From: VGSZ01 sp044349155
GTDB lineage: Bacteria > Myxococcota > UBA727 > VGSZ01
NCBI GenBank assembly: GCA_044349155.1
Contig: JBIKRQ010000339.1
Coordinates: 1 to 6,869, forward strand
Direction: 5' to 3'
Length of the DNA stretch: 6,869 nucleotides
Shown: positions 5,839-6,869 of the stretch, in pieces
Position numbering within the stretch: position 1 is the first letter of the stretch
How the letters are laid out: the number at the start of each line of letters is the position of its first letter
Made by a program: the position numbers and the translations under genes
Notes under the pieces: generated by a model
What the model saw: the letters and a program-made list of their open reading frames with translations, nothing else
Databases searched by the model: none
What the model was told of the DNA's origin: nothing

Positions 5839-5850
5839 CGCTAGCTAGCG
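5839..5850. repeat. 12-bp perfect palindrome overlapping the pbpC stop codon
   Basis: CGCTAGCTAGCG is a perfect palindrome that contains the pbpC stop codon TAG (5847-5845) and sits immediately beside the larger hairpin. CTAG is a tetranucleotide often rare in bacterial genomes, and two overlapping copies occur here. It may simply extend the structured 3' end of pbpC or be chance. Confidence 0.45.
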
Positions 5851-6869
5851 ATGAACAGCGATGCCCACCGCGTTTGATGCGGTTCGGTGCTGCGCGAGCA
5901 CGGCGCGGATGCGGTGGTTTCCCGGCGTGAGGGTCCAGCGCGTCTCGTACGGCCACGGCACCTGTGCGACGGGCGTGTCGTCGACGAGAAACACCACATC
6001 GTCCTCGGTGCCTGCGACGTCGGCGGCCAGGCGGATGGTGGCGTACTCGGGCGGCGTGTCGGGATCGAAGGCGTAGCGCACGCCGTCTTGTGGCTCGGTG
6101 AGCACGATGGTGATGTCGTCGTCATCGAGGTCGCCACACAGGCGGCTGCGGCGGGCAGGGCGCAGGGGCAGCCGCTGCGCGCGTGCCCAGCGGTGATAGT
6201 CGGCCGGGAGATCGACGACGCTCCGCACCGCGACAAACCGCGCGTGGCACCCTTCGGTCGCGAGGTCGCTGTTGCGCACGTCGACCTGCACACGCTGGTG
6301 CCAGGCGCAACTGCTCGACGGGGAAGTACCCTTCAAGAACACCTCGGTGCGGCGGTGGGGGCAGTCGGGCCCCGCCAACAGCCCCGACAACGCGCACACC
6401 TCGCGGCGCTCACTGTGGGCCGGCTCCCTCGCCGACAACGGCAACGGAATGTGCCGCTGCAACTGCGGCTGCACGAGATCGAACACCTGGTGCGTTGCTT
6501 CGGCAGTACCCGCGAGGCCGCCGATGTGGTTCATGCGGCGCCAGTCGTGGTTGCCAATCCACATGACGACGAGGAGGCGATCGGAAAACGCCACGGTCCA
6601 ACCATCGCGATAGCCCTGCGACGTGCCCGTCTTCACGGCGACAGCGGTGTCGTAGTCGAGGGGCGAGCCCTCCGCGAAGCTCGGCCGACGCGCGGCCGGG
6701 TCGCTCAGAATGTGTGTGACGAGGTCTGCCGCCGTCGGACTCAACAGTTGCGACGATGCAGAAGTATCCGAAGGATCGAAAGTATTGGAATTGACAGAAG
6801 TATCGAGATTGCTGAAGTGAAGCGATTGTGTGGCGCCGTGATGACGAAGCACCAGGTACAAGCGCGCCA
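5845..6869 (-). CDS. pbpC: Penicillin-binding protein 1C, C-terminal part (5' end beyond the right edge)
   Basis: The frame is open to the window edge, and its first visible residues ARLYLVLRHHGA lie inside the transpeptidase domain, so the glycosyltransferase domain and catalytic serine are off-window. PBP1C is an inner-membrane-anchored periplasmic enzyme of the bifunctional class that polymerises and cross-links peptidoglycan. The KTGTS active-site motif is at 6633-6619, followed by the GYRDGWTVAF strand and VVMWIGNHD. VCALSGLLAGPDCP, FLKGTSPSSSCAWH and VDLPADYHRWA are the cysteine-bearing linker typical of PBP1C, and the last 85 or so residues (from EPQDGVRYAFD to the end) match the C-terminal BiPBP_C domain, with WTLTPGNHRIRA. 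These features separate it from PBP1A and PBP1B. An unusual AT-rich Ser/Thr/Asp-rich stretch precedes the KTG motif. It probably heads a unit with the YdjM-like gene downstream. Confidence 0.93.
   Translation of the reverse strand, partial: ARLYLVLRHHGATQSLHFSNLDTSVNSNTFDPSDTSASSQLLSPTAADLVTHILSDPAARRPSFAEGSPLDYDTAVAVKTGTSQGYRDGWTVAFSDRLLVVMWIGNHDWRRMNHIGGLAGTAEATHQVFDLVQPQLQRHIPLPLSAREPAHSERREVCALSGLLAGPDCPHRRTEVFLKGTSPSSSCAWHQRVQVDVRNSDLATEGCHARFVAVRSVVDLPADYHRWARAQRLPLRPARRSRLCGDLDDDDITIVLTEPQDGVRYAFDPDTPPEYATIRLAADVAGTEDDVVFLVDDTPVAQVPWPYETRWTLTPGNHRIRAVLAQHRTASNAVGIAVHR
6759..6804. repeat. Pair of 10-bp direct repeats inside an AT-rich stretch of pbpC
   Basis: CAGAAGTATC occurs at 6759-6768 and 6795-6804, 36 bp (12 codons) apart and therefore in phase. 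On the coding strand each begins a Gly/Ala-free Asp-Thr-Ser motif, giving a Ser/Thr/Asn/Asp-rich segment. The surrounding 6755-6830 stretch has clearly lower GC than the rest of the gene. It may be an insertion or a small duplication that has since diverged. Confidence 0.55.

Noticed and set aside
5171..5956. A 261-codon minus-strand frame over the YdjM-like gene and the end of pbpC
   Set aside because: It crosses two real genes and the hairpin in another frame, is Arg-rich, and shows no domain.

Overview
The window looks like chromosomal DNA from a GC-rich Gram-negative bacterium. A Myxococcota or other delta-proteobacterial-type host fits best. That placement is inferred from protein style: a lipoprotein with an acidic linker, a PPC-like domain and a YkuD_2-type L,D-transpeptidase domain, plus high GC in the right two-thirds. 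No rRNA or marker gene fixes the taxonomy. I found no mobile element, CRISPR array, tRNA or rRNA.

Left third (1-2900, all minus strand): a surface-glycan biosynthesis cluster. In transcription order it holds a SAM-dependent methyltransferase (2900-1947), a 130-bp spacer with two tiny frames, a WbqC-family protein (1816-1085), a GtrB/DPM-like family 2 glycosyltransferase (1088-132), and the first 45 codons of a further gene running off the left edge (135-1). The last three genes are joined by 4-bp ATGA overlaps, so they almost certainly share one transcript. GC falls from about 60% to about 45% inside the glycosyltransferase gene, the sort of mosaic seen in exchanged glycan clusters.

Middle (2925-3835, minus strand): a two-gene unit for a split YeeE/YedE (PmpA/PmpB-like) membrane protein pair with the conserved cysteines of sulfur-compound transporters, again overlapping by ATGA. 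It lies 24 bp upstream of the methyltransferase and on the same strand, so read-through into the glycan genes is possible.

Right half: across a 167-bp divergent spacer, a lipoprotein with an L,D-transpeptidase catalytic domain is read on the plus strand (4003-5196). It converges on a minus-strand pair: the 3' part of penicillin-binding protein 1C (6869-5845, cut by the right edge) followed by a YdjM/DUF457-type membrane hydrolase (5784-5236). Two peptidoglycan cross-linking enzymes of different chemistry therefore sit close together. A strong GC-rich hairpin lies between pbpC and the YdjM-like gene.

Most of the window is ordinary genes of known families. The less ordinary points are the unlisted coupled gene at the left edge, the composition break inside the glycosyltransferase, the tiny coupled frames in the methyltransferase-wbqC gap, the pbpC-ydjM hairpin, and an AT-rich repeat-bearing insert just before the PBP1C KTG motif.
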